64,000 nucleotides of DNA from Albugo candida (taxonomy: Eukaryota > Oomycota > Peronosporomycetes > Albuginales > Albuginaceae), in the NCBI GenBank assembly GCA_905220665.1, contig CAJNAR010000001.1, forward strand, positions 186,001 through 250,000, in the 5' to 3' direction. Position numbers and translations under genes: made by a program. Shown piece by piece: positions 34,401-47,082 of the stretch. The notes below the pieces were generated by a model. The model saw nothing but the letters and a program-made list of their open reading frames with translations. It had not been told where the DNA came from and searched no databases. Numbering within the stretch: position 1 is the first letter of the stretch; every line of letters starts with the position of its first letter.

Positions 34401-37400
34401 GAGCTCATTGGAACTCGACCTCGCTGTGCAAGTCTCAGTTCCTGTGCTAAATACAAACTGTCTAAGCTGTCGACCAGATTTTAGATCATCACCGATCAAT
34501 TCCATGTCCGATTTTAACGAGCCTTATCCGCTGTACATACAAATTTTTGGAGAAAATGACTACTTGATGTGTGCTGATACGAGAAACGTCCAAGTGCGTG
34601 GACTCGATACAGATAGCCCAGATAATGACTATGCAGTTGCACAGGGCTTCACTGTTTATCTATACCGATTTCCAGTGATTTATGAGACCATTCCGTGTGT
34701 CTTACCCAGGTCAACTGGAGGGCACATTCGTATTCGAGGCTCTAATTTTATGTTACCGGCTCAAGAAAACGTAGTCATTCGATTATTTGGATGCAAATCA
34801 ACGCCAGAGAATGAACACGACTTGTTGTACCCTACTTCTCTGCTGGAAAGTATCAATGTGCTCTCTCAACCACATGATGGAACGAACGAGTTTCTTATCT
34901 TTGACATAAAGGGGGTCGTTTCGACATTAACCGAACTCACGTGCGAAATTCCAGCTTTTTTAAGCAGCTTCCGCGTGTTTTTTAGGGTGTCTTTGGATGG
35001 TGGCATCACTTTTTCTCAGGCTACAAAAGCTACGCAATTACTTTTGTTTAGCGTCGACAAAGTTGAGCCTTGCGCTGGACCAAACACAGGCAAAACTTAT
35101 GCTGCCCTATGCGGTACAAATATCAATGCTTGTCTGTCGTTCCTGTCAACCTGGATTCGAAAAGCTCACGTGCGATTGAAATGGATGAAAAATGGTCGAG
35201 AACTTGAGCGTAAAATCATCACTGCGGAGCATTATTCTCCAGAAGATATTGTCTACTTTCACACACCACAAAGTCCTTTTCGGCTGGAGAATTTGTCTCT
35301 CCAGATTGAGCTTTGCCTAGGCGGTGTGCCTCAACCAACAACGAAGCGGGACCTTATACTGGACATTGACAGTAGCGATGAGATACGAAAAACTGAGCAA
35401 ACTCCATGTACATTTAGCCTCGACGGTGCTTTATTCTACACGTACCGATCTCCAACTATTAAATCCATAACGCCGGTAGCAAACTTACTTCCCGGGATCA
35501 CAGGTCTCGAAATGGTTCTACAAGGAATCGATGAGATTGGAGTTTCACGTCTTAGTCATCTATTTCGCGCGCGATTTTGTTGTCGAGGGCAGATGCAAAC
35601 TTCAGGTCTGGCTCTACATAACGGAGGGAGGATGACTACTATTTTACCTCGGTTCAATGTGCGCAATGCCACGTCAGTCGACCTCGTACCAGAAACAAGC
35701 AAGCAAAAGTCAGTCAACAGAGTCCTGCGTCGTGAGACCAAGTCTGAGCATTGCGGAATTATCTCTGAGAATGATTATCGAGTCCAAATGTATCGAGTAA
35801 ATTCAACGTTGCGCAAACCGCAACGTCTTAAAGCTGATTATATGAAACGATCTGAAAATTTTCCACCGACAAAATCCTTGACTTTATGGACAAGGAAATC
35901 AGGACTCGTGGTTTGCGTGGTACGAGGTCATAAATTTCGGCCATCCGAAAAAGGAACATGCAATTCGTTTGTTATCATCAATTGCGGAAAAAAGGAGCAG
36001 CTTCGCACAACAAGAAGAGATGGTTCCTTCGACCCGGTATGGAACGAGGTACTGGAATTCGACGCTGCATGCTTGGATACCTCTCAAGACATTGCGAAGG
36101 ACGGAACTCCGATGCAAGAGGTGATGTTATATATCTCAATCTACAACCAGGTGAATGACCAGCATTGCGAGACGCTCGGCTCTATAGATCTTCTACTGTC
36201 ACGTGTCAGCGGTGAGAGTTTTACTTTTCGTGGATCTTTTTCTATCCATCGTTCATCTTCCAAATATCAGATTCAAAAGATCAATGATTTATCTACATCG
36301 AATGTACCGAGTGGAGTGACACCATATGCGTCACAACATTATGGAATGCTAGAACTTTCGATTATCTTTGTGCCCCAAGCTCGATCCAGAAGCTCTTATG
36401 CAGGGATGATGCAATTAGCGGCTTCAAAAACGCTCTCTTCTGCCGTAAGATCGCGCACCAGATCTTCATCCACATTTCTGAAGCGAGATTCCGAAAATCA
36501 TGGTGCGACTTCAAGATCAAATGATCAGATTATCTCAACACGCACACAGACAGGGGGCAACAAGAACAGAAAGAAATCAGATAAAGGCTCCGACAATGAA
36601 CGATTAGCTCGTATTTTCACTTCCAATCTATCAAACTTCTCAGCAACGATACCGACTGAGATATCCGCCGAGATGGCGCTGAATGGGCAAGATTTTAGCT
36701 CTGTAGCACCGATACAATGCTATATGGTACCGCCACCTTTGATAGTCGGAATAGAGCCTAGCCTGATCTCCATAAATGGAGGCACAACATTGACTATCAC
36801 TGGAATGAATTTTGTTGCGACTGGAAACATCAAAGTCGCATTCAGTCTGCTGAATTCTGGGCCAAGTAGTCTGGATTGCGTTGCCATCGTAAATGCAAAA
36901 TTGCGGTCAAATACTGTAATCACATGCGTGACTCCTTCCTTTACCGACAGGACATATAAACGTATGATCATATACCTGTATATATCTTTAAATGGATTTG
37001 ATTTTGATAGCATCAAACTTCCAAGAAATTCGTTTCCTTCCTCGAATCTCGTGCAGGCACACGACCACAACATTAATCAGCATGATTCGGGGCAGAAGAA
37101 GAGCGTTAGTAGAATAGAAGCATCGCCGGTATCATGGGATGATGGGCGATATGGACGCTACAGATATACATTAGACACTCAAGCCTTGCATTGGAAAAAA
37201 GACTTAAGCTGCTGGGGTGACAATACAAAGGAGAGTAATGCCCCTATACTCCAGCAACAACTTGTTATTTATCCGAGACCAGAAATCGATATCATTCAGT
37301 ACGTTGATTGTCCAGATGATTTAACTTTACGAATGACAGGAAGGAATTTTATTGATTCCGCTTCTGCAGTTGGTACGTTGAATTTGTGTTTCAATTACAC

Positions 37401-39822
37401 TTTGATATCTAAAGATCAGTTTCTGTAGCAATTTTCACACTTACTGACAATCCAAAAGCCCAACATAGCACTTGTCTCCAAATCAAATCAGAAGTAAAAA
37501 TGGAATGTCAACTCCCCGAGAGTATAAGACACGGAATCACCGTCTATGTGAAGATCTCTTTCAATGGCCAAGAATTTATTTCGTATGAAAAACCTCTCGT
37601 TGCACAGCATCGAACACGAATACTCCGACTCATTCCTTCCTGGATTTCGCTCAAGTCTCTTATGAGCTCAGAAGAAAGCGATACGGAGAAGATTTGCCTC
37701 AGATTGCCTGGAATCAACATATGCTCACCAGAACCCAGTTTGAAGCCTACTACAGCTGTGGTATCATTTCAAATGGATGGAAAAATATTCTATTCCGTGG
37801 CAACATTGTCGGATAATGAGGTGCAGTGCTTCTTACCGTTCGAGGTAATCCGCTTTGCAAAAATAGCATTCCAACGCGGCATCACCGAATCTATGGTTGA
37901 TGAGGCTTCTTTTGCAATCTCAGCTTTGGTTGACTTCTCCCCAGATGGCCAAATTGTACGTTATTTGGGTTCATTCGATGCTTCAATGTGATATGATAAC
38001 GTACGCTCTCATCAATAGTTCATAGGAAAGCCACTGATTCTCAGCATACACAAGGAACCACCAATTGTTTCCGGTATCACTCCTTCAAATGGACCAATCT
38101 ATGGGGGATCAACTGTGACCATTGACGGCAAAGGCTTTATCAATACTGGAGAGATATCTGTCCGATTCTCGCTACTACAATCAGTACCAAACGTTGATCC
38201 AGATGAGAAGAAAGACGATCGAAGAAACGCTCCTATCAGCCCACGAGAAGCTTGTCTTGACATGAGGATAGTTACGAGCGTCACGAGAAAAGCGGTCAAA
38301 GTGTTTTCATCAAAAAAACAGCGATTCGGGAATAGTCGAAAGCCTATCCAGACTGAGAAAGAAAATGCGTCCGAGTTCGCCAACAAGAAGACATCTTCGA
38401 TCGTGAAGAAGACAGATAGCGTATCATATCTCGCTCGTTTCGTCTCAAACACCTGCATAACTTGCACAACATCGTCGTTTGCGTCGGAAGGAATCTATCA
38501 AGTCTCGGTTACGCTTAATGATCTCGAATATTCCGAAGTAAATTTCTCGTCTAGATTTCTTGTTTGGCAAAGCTGGCAACGGAAGCGCCAAATGCTCGCA
38601 AGCATGATTGCGAATGACGCTGCAACAACCCTTTTGAGCAAACTCGGCGCAAATCTTGGCTTCGCTGAAGCGCATCGTGACCACTCTATAGAAATGTCAC
38701 CACGTAGAAGCGTGCTACAGAACCTGGAGCAAAGTGTGACCAACAAAGTGATTTTTGACGAAAAAAAGCTTGCAGACCTATTGAAAGAAGTCACTGCATT
38801 ATGCGAAAATGATGTCCATACTCAGTATCCTGTGGAAATCGAAACGGATCTTGCTGAGTACGTGTTTTTAGTAATCTACAGCATCTGCTGATCTCGATCT
38901 TGGTAGAACCCACGGATCTGTAATGAAAGTCATGCAAACGTTTTTGGAATCTTTGGTAGTGCATATGCATACTGAAGAGCCTCTGGATACTTTTGTTGCC
39001 TCGAACATAGATTTATTACGTGATTTATTCGAGAAGATATATCAAGATTTGTCTCAAGATGCGTTCATCAAGGTCATGCGTCATTACTTCCCAAGAAGCT
39101 CGACGATGGCACTGGATAAACTGTGGCAGTTTATTGAGCAGCACCAGACACAAAAGACGGGGAATGAAGATCAGAGTCGTTCTAAAAGGAAGAATACGAT
39201 CCTTTATATAGACAAAACATGCGCTGAAAGCGCTCAATCAGAACGAAACGAACCGGGACCGGCATCCTACGATCCTTCTTATGCGAATGTTGAGATTCGC
39301 AATCCATCTGCTTTGATTTTGCCTAAAGCTATAGCAAACGCCGTTCCGCCCACATCCCCGCCTAGAGAGACCATCGACCATGAAAACGCCGTTCAGTTTA
39401 TCAAACCCAGAATACCACAAATTTTCATCAGCAAGCGTAACTATCTCACATCTTGGTGCAATCCACTACCAAAGTCTTGGAACGATCTAGAAAATGGTAT
39501 GATACTTCGAACGAATAAACAATCTGCTGCAAAAGTTCAAGCGAGTCACATGTCTCTCACGGTTTCGTCAGCAAAGAAAATTCGATGTCCCGAAAGACCT
39601 TTGCAATCGGATCAGAATGTTTCGCGCTCGAACCGCGGGACTGCAGCGGGACGGAATATAGTGAGTAAAGCTGTTGACAGAATCGCACAAGCGGAGTTTT
39701 CGAAAGGAGAAGACATCGGTGACATCAAAAAGACTCTGGTAGAAAAATGTGAGTCACGTCCCCCGGATGCACCATTTTTACAAGACATCGCACCAATGTA
39801 CACAAGACTTTTGAAACGATGA
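25420..39822 (+). CDS. Giant IPT/TIG-repeat protein with C2 domain and sperm-tail PG-rich motif
   Basis: Four exons: 25420-37424, 37469-37955, 38019-38857 and 38907-39822. They join in frame to about 4,748 aa; the first exon alone is 12 kb. At least a dozen Ig-like IPT/TIG modules recur, each opening with a P..G...GG(T) turn such as GGTVLSLMGSNIIDHG, GGTTLTITGMNFVATG or GGSTVTIDGKGFINTG. Each closes with a strand of the SLNGQDF type (examples near 29060, 36680 and 37560). Around residues 3490-3620 a C2-like domain occurs (VVCVVRGHKFRPSEKG, DPVWNEVLEF). Near residue 4560 EPGPASYDPSYANV is a sperm-tail PG-rich (SHIPPO) motif. No signal peptide or membrane span is seen, so an intracellular, probably axonemal, role is inferred. 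I know no named family with this combination. Confidence 0.8.
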
Positions 39823-39911
39823 AAATAGGGTCTGCTCGACGATCGTAGGATCAAATTTAGATGATCTGTACTATGAAAAAGTGCTTATGTAAAAACTCTA
39901 GTACAAATGTA

Positions 39912-41100
39912 TTAATTCTTGATTCTGAAGTGATCAATTAGATCTTGAGTATTTATGGCGCCAATGGCCCGATCATCAAAAAACATGAATACGTGTGTCC
40001 ACTCCTTCGCCGAGAGTTCTGTAGATGAAGAGCCATGGCTTTTGAGTCCGGTACAATTGAGCTTGAGAAAAGTAGCATGATCTATGTATCCATTCGGAAG
40101 CGTTGTACCTTCTACTTTTTCAAAACGTTCAATCCATTCTTGCTTGCGACCCGCGCTCTGATTGAGCCAGACATCTAGTTTTTGCAGTGCTGACCTTTGA
40201 TGTATTGACATTCCGTTTCGCTCGTCACGATTGCTACCTGGCTCCATTGCTTCGCCATGAGCTTTACTAGCATCTCGTATGTCGTTTGTGAAGCGAGTGC
40301 TCCTGGCAAATGGATTGCTCGAATCTGACCCGGACATCGGATAGCCAAGACTTTTTCCCGTTTGGATGGCATGTGAATAGCGAGTTAGCGTCGGACCGTC
40401 TCCATATACTGATTTCGAGTTTCTTGTAACGTCAAGCTTCATTCTATCGATGCTGTCAGCCTCTCCGATTGTCATATCCGGAGGAAATTCGTTAACGTAT
40501 TTTTTGACAAAAGTAGCGTTGCTTGCCGCAATAGCCCCATTTCGGCCACGTTGCGTTCGCTTTCCTACGAGGTATTTCGTGTCGTGTGCTTTGTATGTTT
40601 CAATTGCATGAGATTGCTTTCTAAACGTTGATATTTGCTGTTCCCACTGGTTATCTTTCTCGGCTTCTTCCCTATCGATCATCTGCTGCGCTTGGGTAAG
40701 CAGCTCTTGATCTCGGATTGCTGTGCGGGGTCCATTGACGTAAGGCTTGGCGATTAGAGATTCATCATTTCGCAGCGCATTTTGTGTGGTGCTAGTCAAG
40801 AGCTCATTCCACTTACTGACAGCTTTTCCGAGGACACGATCTCGCGTTGACTCCAGTATACTATTCGTATCTACAAGGTCTCAGCACAAAAGTCAGAAAC
40901 TTGCTGTCGTTCAATCAGGCGGGAGAATCACTACGAGCTATCGTGTCTGGAAATAAAGTGGTATTTGCATCAAAGTGGTGAGGCTGCGGTACTTGACGTC
41001 TTGTGTGGCCCGTTGTATCTCTGAGCGCATTTTCCTCAATCCAATTGCCTATTAGGGTATCTGTAGCATTGCTTTTATTATACGACGCATTGTTCTTCAT
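39912..41100 (-). CDS. EF-hand-like protein, probable flagellum-associated, 374 aa
   Basis: Two exons on the minus strand, 41100-40935 and 40870-39912, joined by a 64-nt intron that splits a histidine codon. The N-terminus contains TDTLIGNWIEENALRD, a pattern seen in short axonemal/sperm-type proteins. The C-terminal ~90 residues hold two helix-loop-helix units: NGYIDHATFLKLN and FFDDRAIGAINTQDLIDHF, the second an EF-hand-like loop that is not fully canonical. The middle part is charged and predicted disordered. It is convergent with the giant IPT/TIG gene, 89 bp between stops. Function is not established; flagellar association is inferred from the N-terminal pattern and neighbours. Confidence 0.55.
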
Positions 41101-41296
41101 GGTCGCCTACTATAGTATTTTGAGACTTGCCTGATGAAATCTATTATATTTAGTTTTTTTGTACGCAAGGTGTACTTCCAGTGCACATTGCAATACGGCG
41201 TCAGTTATCCAGGCGTTAGCTCATACCGGACAATCAAGTAGACTTGATACATCGGAGATGAGGTCGTCATTTTCGAGCAGATAATTAGGCCTTTGT

Positions 41297-44200
41297 CTAA
41301 ACGATAAAATCCTCCAAGTCGGCAAACGCATCATCACCGCTTTCCTCACGAAGACATTCATCGATATATGGATGACGACTTCGTAGTCTCCTCCTCTTAC
41401 GTCGTCTTAGAATTGGAATAGTTCCCAGCCAATGTTTTCGATTTCGAGCGAATTTACTTGATATTTCGCGATTTCCACCGTCAGTAGTTGACAGCCCGTA
41501 TGGCTGAACTCGATCCAGTAGTAGCTGCAAATACGAGTGCATCTCCGCGTCGCTCTTACAGATCTAGAAAAAATATGATAAGTCTAAGACTGACACATCA
41601 GGTGTATGGTACATACCTCTCTCCATTTCGTGAGGAAGCCAATCCATTCAGATGAAAATAAGTCGAATTGGAGCCCCGTATTAGCAAGCTTTGTATGCAG
41701 AACGCGGTCAGACGTGTCGCACAGTGATTTTATTTCCTGAAGCCAGCATTTTGCGGCAATAATATAGTGCGTAGTAATTGACAAGAATGGCAGTCTTTCT
41801 GTGCTTTCATCTTCATGATATGCAGCCGTCATGATAAAGCAGGTACCCTTCTTCACGATTCGCATCATCCCATCCAGTGTGAGCAGTAATTTGGCAATTG
41901 TCTTGCTAAGATCTACTGATATCGCCCTAGTCAGTTTGGTGGGGCTGAAAACATTACGTTCTGTCGACTGGACGAAGAGCTGTACGATCCACAAGTAGTT
42001 TGCATTCGTTAGGTCCAAATCGTCGACTTCGATAAGAGAACCAGTCACAATTGCGATTAAATCTTTGATGAGAACAATTACGCTCTGCGATGATTGCTGC
42101 CAGATTTCAGCGGATGCTGTATCCAGAAGTCTTGCCTGAACACTCTGTGCCTGACCAATGTATTTCAGAATGCTCTGTAGTGCCATCATCTTCTCTGTGC
42201 TGCATCTCAAGAAAGGTATTCGAACTTGCTCGTCATCAAAGTCACAATCTTTTACAGAGCTAGGTGAATCGCCCTGATATTCCAAACTCTCCTCATCACT
42301 GCTTTCAAGAATCGAACGATGTAGACGCTTCAATTTTCGCTTAAAGCTGCCTGGTTTTTCGATCAAGACTTTTGGTTGATAGTGTTTTTTATGACGTCCG
42401 ATTAGCTTCTTGCATTTTTCAATACCACACACCAATGCGAAACCCACAATTCTTTGATGATTCACTTTGATTGTGCTGAGAAGCTCTTCCTGTATTATCA
42501 TCGCGTCTGAGTTGTCTGATATAGAGAGAATGACATGCGGGAAGCAGATTTCTAGTAAGACATGCAGTAGATTCGGTTGATAAACGACATGGATACACAG
42601 CAAGTCGTATGCCATACAAGCCAATCGTAGATGTATAGTGCTGTTTGCTTTCTCTTCTCGAGAATCTCGAGTAAGCTTTAATAAAGACTCCACCAGTTTT
42701 GCACAAGCCATTTGAGATCTCTCCACGCCTTCAAAGTCCATCAAATAGGCAAGGTCGAGAAAATAACGAAGCGCCAAGTAGCTGGTGATGTTCTGATGTG
42801 TTTCATCTTCCGTAAGCGACGTCGCAAAGAACAAGTTGCTACCTCGTACATGACTGGAGATTGTATCCAATTCATCTGACGTAAGACGACATAGATGGAT
42901 TGATAGTCCACCTAGTATTTTGCACAAGTATGGCTCGTATGACTTGAGAGACTCCAAAACGGTAGAGACCGGCGAACTTTTCTCAAGGTGTTGAGTAACC
43001 CAAGTCGGAAAGTGAGGTGTGATCGTCTGAGGATTCACCGACAAAAATATGACTTTTGGTTGCACTTTGTGATTTTTCGGACTACTTGTGAGTGCTTTCT
43101 CATGTTGAAAGCGAATTTTTTTTGCGATACCACCATAAAGAGTCAATAGCGATCGAAATATGAAGATACTCTTGTCATGATCACCGATTTCCTTGCAGCA
43201 GTAGTTCAGTATGTACGTAAAGCCATCACTGCTCACGTAAGACCTTGAAGCTCCTCTATCACTTTCCATGTCATTTGATCGATGCGAGGCGACAGGTTGA
43301 TCATGGCCGGCGCTGTTTCTGTCAGAAATTGGGAACTCTGGGTCAAGTGCATGAGCTAGGAGTCGTATGAGTTGAGGAAGATGTTTTGCCATTGCATTAT
43401 GAAGCGGGTTTATACTGCATTTCTTACCATCATCTGGTCGATCGGCTGTGGTATGCAACGCAGACGACATCCGTTCTAAGGAAGACATAAAGTCTATCAA
43501 TTGCCAGAGCTTCTGTTCCCATTTTGATGCACCTCTGTTGTTCAGCTCCAAGTGAGATAAAACTAGTTCCAATACTATATGACACAATCCCATCGCCAAA
43601 GAAGCGCGAGCTACGTATTTCCATAAGACTTTTGGTCGACCAGACGATGAAGTATGTGACGAGCTACAGAATGGACCATGCGGCACGTGCGACGAAGAAT
43701 CTACGGTAGATTGCTCTTGGGTATCTTCATCGGTACCCCCCTCTACCTCTTGTATCCCTGTAGTAATCCACACAGAGAGTCGATCGAAATCAAATACAAA
43801 CTTCACTATCGCGAGTGTGATTGATTCTGTAAAGCGACCAAAAGGATGTTCCTCGTATCTCTTTGGCGTCTCCGAGCTCAGTTTTTCGATCAAGGTCATA
43901 CACTTGAACAAAGCATAGAAAGTATGCCCGAGTCCGATTGCATTAGATACTGGTAAAAAAAGATCAATTTCTTTCGACGTATCCAGGCAGCGCAATACTT
44001 TGTCTACTTGGGTGAAGTTTATAGCATGGGTAAATGACATATACCGGTCAAGAATCGGATGAAATTCCATTGAAGTAGTGTGAACAGACTCGTCAATCGC
44101 TTCCGCTCGATCCATATCGTTGGTGGCATTTTTTATCCAGCTCAATGATCTCATGTCTATGTATTTACATAGAAACTCACGAACGAAATCATACAACGCC

Positions 44201-47082
44201 AAGACCATCCAATCGTTTCCATTCTTCCGAGCTTCTTGATTGTCGTGACCCTTTGAACAGGGTTGTAAGTCGCTATTCGTAAGGCGAGTCATCGCTGTGT
44301 ACTGGTCGAAGGTGCTCAGTAAATGTAGAAAGCAGATGCATCGAGCAGTACCCAGCTGATCTACTGATCTTCTCAATTGTTCGATCACATCTTGCTACAA
44401 ACAAGATGAAATATTAAAAATGACAATTCACGTGTGTCCTCAGATCTGCGTACAAAGCACTGACGACTCAGCCGTAGCCTTGATTGTGCCGGTAGCATCA
44501 ATTGCTCTTGTATCCAGAAACAATAGATTCTGACCGCTGATTTTTGTTGAGTATAAATATTGGTATGGAATAGTCTTTCCAGAAAGCTTTGTACAAAATT
44601 GTAGTATTCTATACCGAACCCAGTTTTGTGAGCAGATTGTACTTTGGAGAGTGCCATCGTACCTGTAGAGATAGCTGTCGGCGATAGCAGCCAGATAAAA
44701 TAAGATTGCGCCATTGCGATGTTGATACTGAATAGTTGACTATCCCTGAAAGATAAGTACTGGAGAGCAAACGTGGATGACAAGCAACGTACGTCAGCCA
44801 ATTCTGAATCACCGGAATTTGTGGTAATAAAGCATTCATAGTTCCCGGGCTGGAACTGGAGCGCTCAATGACCATTTTTAAAGCAATCGCATACTGTGAG
44901 CCGATCGGGTCTCCGAAGTTGTTCGAAATTTCAGCCTTGATCTTACGGGTACTGTGAGCTGTACAACTTGAACGACACTCCTGTAATATTCCCTCGAGTA
45001 TACAGGTGAATAATTCTGGTTGGAAATTTGTGGACTTGGAGTGCGTAGTGAGATAATGGTCGAGCGAATTTGAATTATTACCTTTTCAAATAGAGCAGTA
45101 AGGGTGCTGGTCGCAACTATTAGATTATCGTCATTGCAAAGTGAATCTTTCTGGTTCTCATCAAGATGGACGCGCCCATCAAGCCAGCGTAAGGCCAAAC
45201 GGGTTAGTATAGCCGACTTCCATTTCTCTTCGTCTTTTAAAGGATTGCCAAAAGTAACAATCTTGCAGACAGTTGAGCTATACCGAACATAAACATCCGT
45301 CGATTCGTTGACAGCGCCATTTGAAGCGAGCTCTTCTGACTTTGCAGACTCCCATTCATGTTGTAATAGACGTAAAAGTGTTTGTTCGACAATATCGGAT
45401 TTGCGTGAGTCATGTTTATTATATAACCTCGTGCATCCGGTGTCCAAAATGGGCGTTGATGCATGCAGAACGTGCAATAAAAGCACAATATCTTTCCAGC
45501 CCGTGCGAATAGCAAAGAAGTGTGGGAAGTTCGAGGAACTGGCAGATTCTCCCAGAGGCAAACCATCGTCCAAGCTCCGCTGTACAGCATCACAAAAATA
45601 GGGTAGAATGCTTAAGTGCTGCTGCATAAACTGAATGATCGAAACAAAAGTTTAGTTTCGATGGAAGGCTAAAATCCATTGAATTCTTACCGTCTGAACG
45701 CATTGATCTATTTCGGAAGCATATGTAACAGGACACTCTTGAAGTATTGCACGTACATAGGTTGCCCAGCGAAGATCTTTTGTGATCATAAGAGCAAACA
45801 TAATCTCGCGTAAAAGATGCAATACTGTTTTCATCGGCATTACATTGTTATCGAACACTTTGACATTGAGGAGCATCTTCTCAAGCATGACGCTCATTTG
45901 GTTCCATATCACTGACGGGACATTGTAGCGATGTTCACTTATACCTTCCATTACAGATGGTATCAAAGCATTGGTCCATCCAAGTTCGCAGACGCTCATG
46001 AGAATCTGCAAGGAGAAGAAATGTTGATACTTTGCATGTACATTAAGTTTATCATCAGAACCTTCTCCATTTTTGATAATTTTTCTGTACCATCGACTCT
46101 TAGTGGTGAGCTTTTACTGCTACTTGATTGCAAGTGTGAAGGTGTTGAGCTGTCGATCATGTCGCATAGGCGAAGTGTAAAGTCCAAAAGCATTGTAATG
46201 ACAGCTAAATTTCGCTCACAGCATCTCTGCACTTGGTCTGTTTGCGTCTGTCGACCTCGAACTACGAGTTCTCTCAGCACATTCAATGCTACAGTCAGCA
46301 CACATTCGATTCCGTTGACAGTATCTGAGAGTGAGGCTGTCAGATGTGCAGTCGACCGCTCGGTTTTGATAGCCATTGGATAAACTTTGCTTTCAGATAT
46401 ACAGTCGCATAATTCGACTTGGTGTGTGAGAAGCTCGTGTGTGCTTAGCGACTTGTAAAAAGCAAGAGCTATTTCCGCGAGCCGTATTCGGACTTGTGTC
46501 TCTTCCACAATGTCAATCGTCAAAGTCTACAAGATGTGATATTGTCTTAAGAAGTGTGTTCTTACATTAAGGCTACAAAACCTGTAAAATCTCGATCGCA
46601 TCTTGAAAGCGGCTCCGGTCGGAAAACGACTGCTGGTGAATAATACCAGACGACATCAATCTTACCGTAAAATTGCATTCAAGTACGAATGCGTATTATG
46701 ATTGCATGGCACAGCAGAATCGATTTTGCAAAAACGTCCAAGCTTTTCTTACAATCAGCACACGCTTTAAGTAAAAGATCCAGCTCGAAGCGCCGCTCAT
46801 TCTGCCTTGAATGGTATGTGAAATATGAAATTTAAGCTCATTTGTCGCAGCATATGAATGTGAAGACAATAATAAGCGATACGGGCAGGATCTATCGTCG
46901 AAGGGCTGCAAAAGCAGGGAAAAGTGCCGAACTTCGCTCTTATATTTGTCTGTACAGTATGTGCAATTAGAAACATTGGTGTCCACGCCGCTGTACGTCA
47001 TTTTGGGTAGATCGAAAGGTCTCATTTCAGCAAATATTGAGAGCAGGAGTTGCTCCGTGAATGAATGGACACTTGTGTTCAT
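41297..47082 (-). CDS. Large uncharacterised helical protein with basic/acidic C-terminal tail
   Basis: A multi-exon minus-strand gene. Firm exons are the last (41563-41297), the large one before it (44394-41617, 926 codons), and 5' exons within 44878-45640, 45656-46005, 46010-46523 and 46700-47082. Joins between 44400 and 44880 and near 46600-46760 are unresolved. The product, roughly 1,600-1,800 aa, is almost entirely alpha-helical with leucine-rich stretches, suggesting a HEAT-type solenoid. The tail is distinctive: a basic cluster LRRRKRRRLRSR, then PYIDECLREE and the acidic end GDDAFADLEDFIV, which looks like a nuclear localisation signal followed by a short binding motif. I considered Fanconi D2 and I proteins but could not align their core motifs. 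Not recognised. Confidence 0.6.

Noticed and set aside
41297..47082. FANCD2 or FANCI identity for the large gene
   Set aside because: The length and acidic tail invite it, but none of the core blocks I associate with these families could be placed in the translation, so no name is given.
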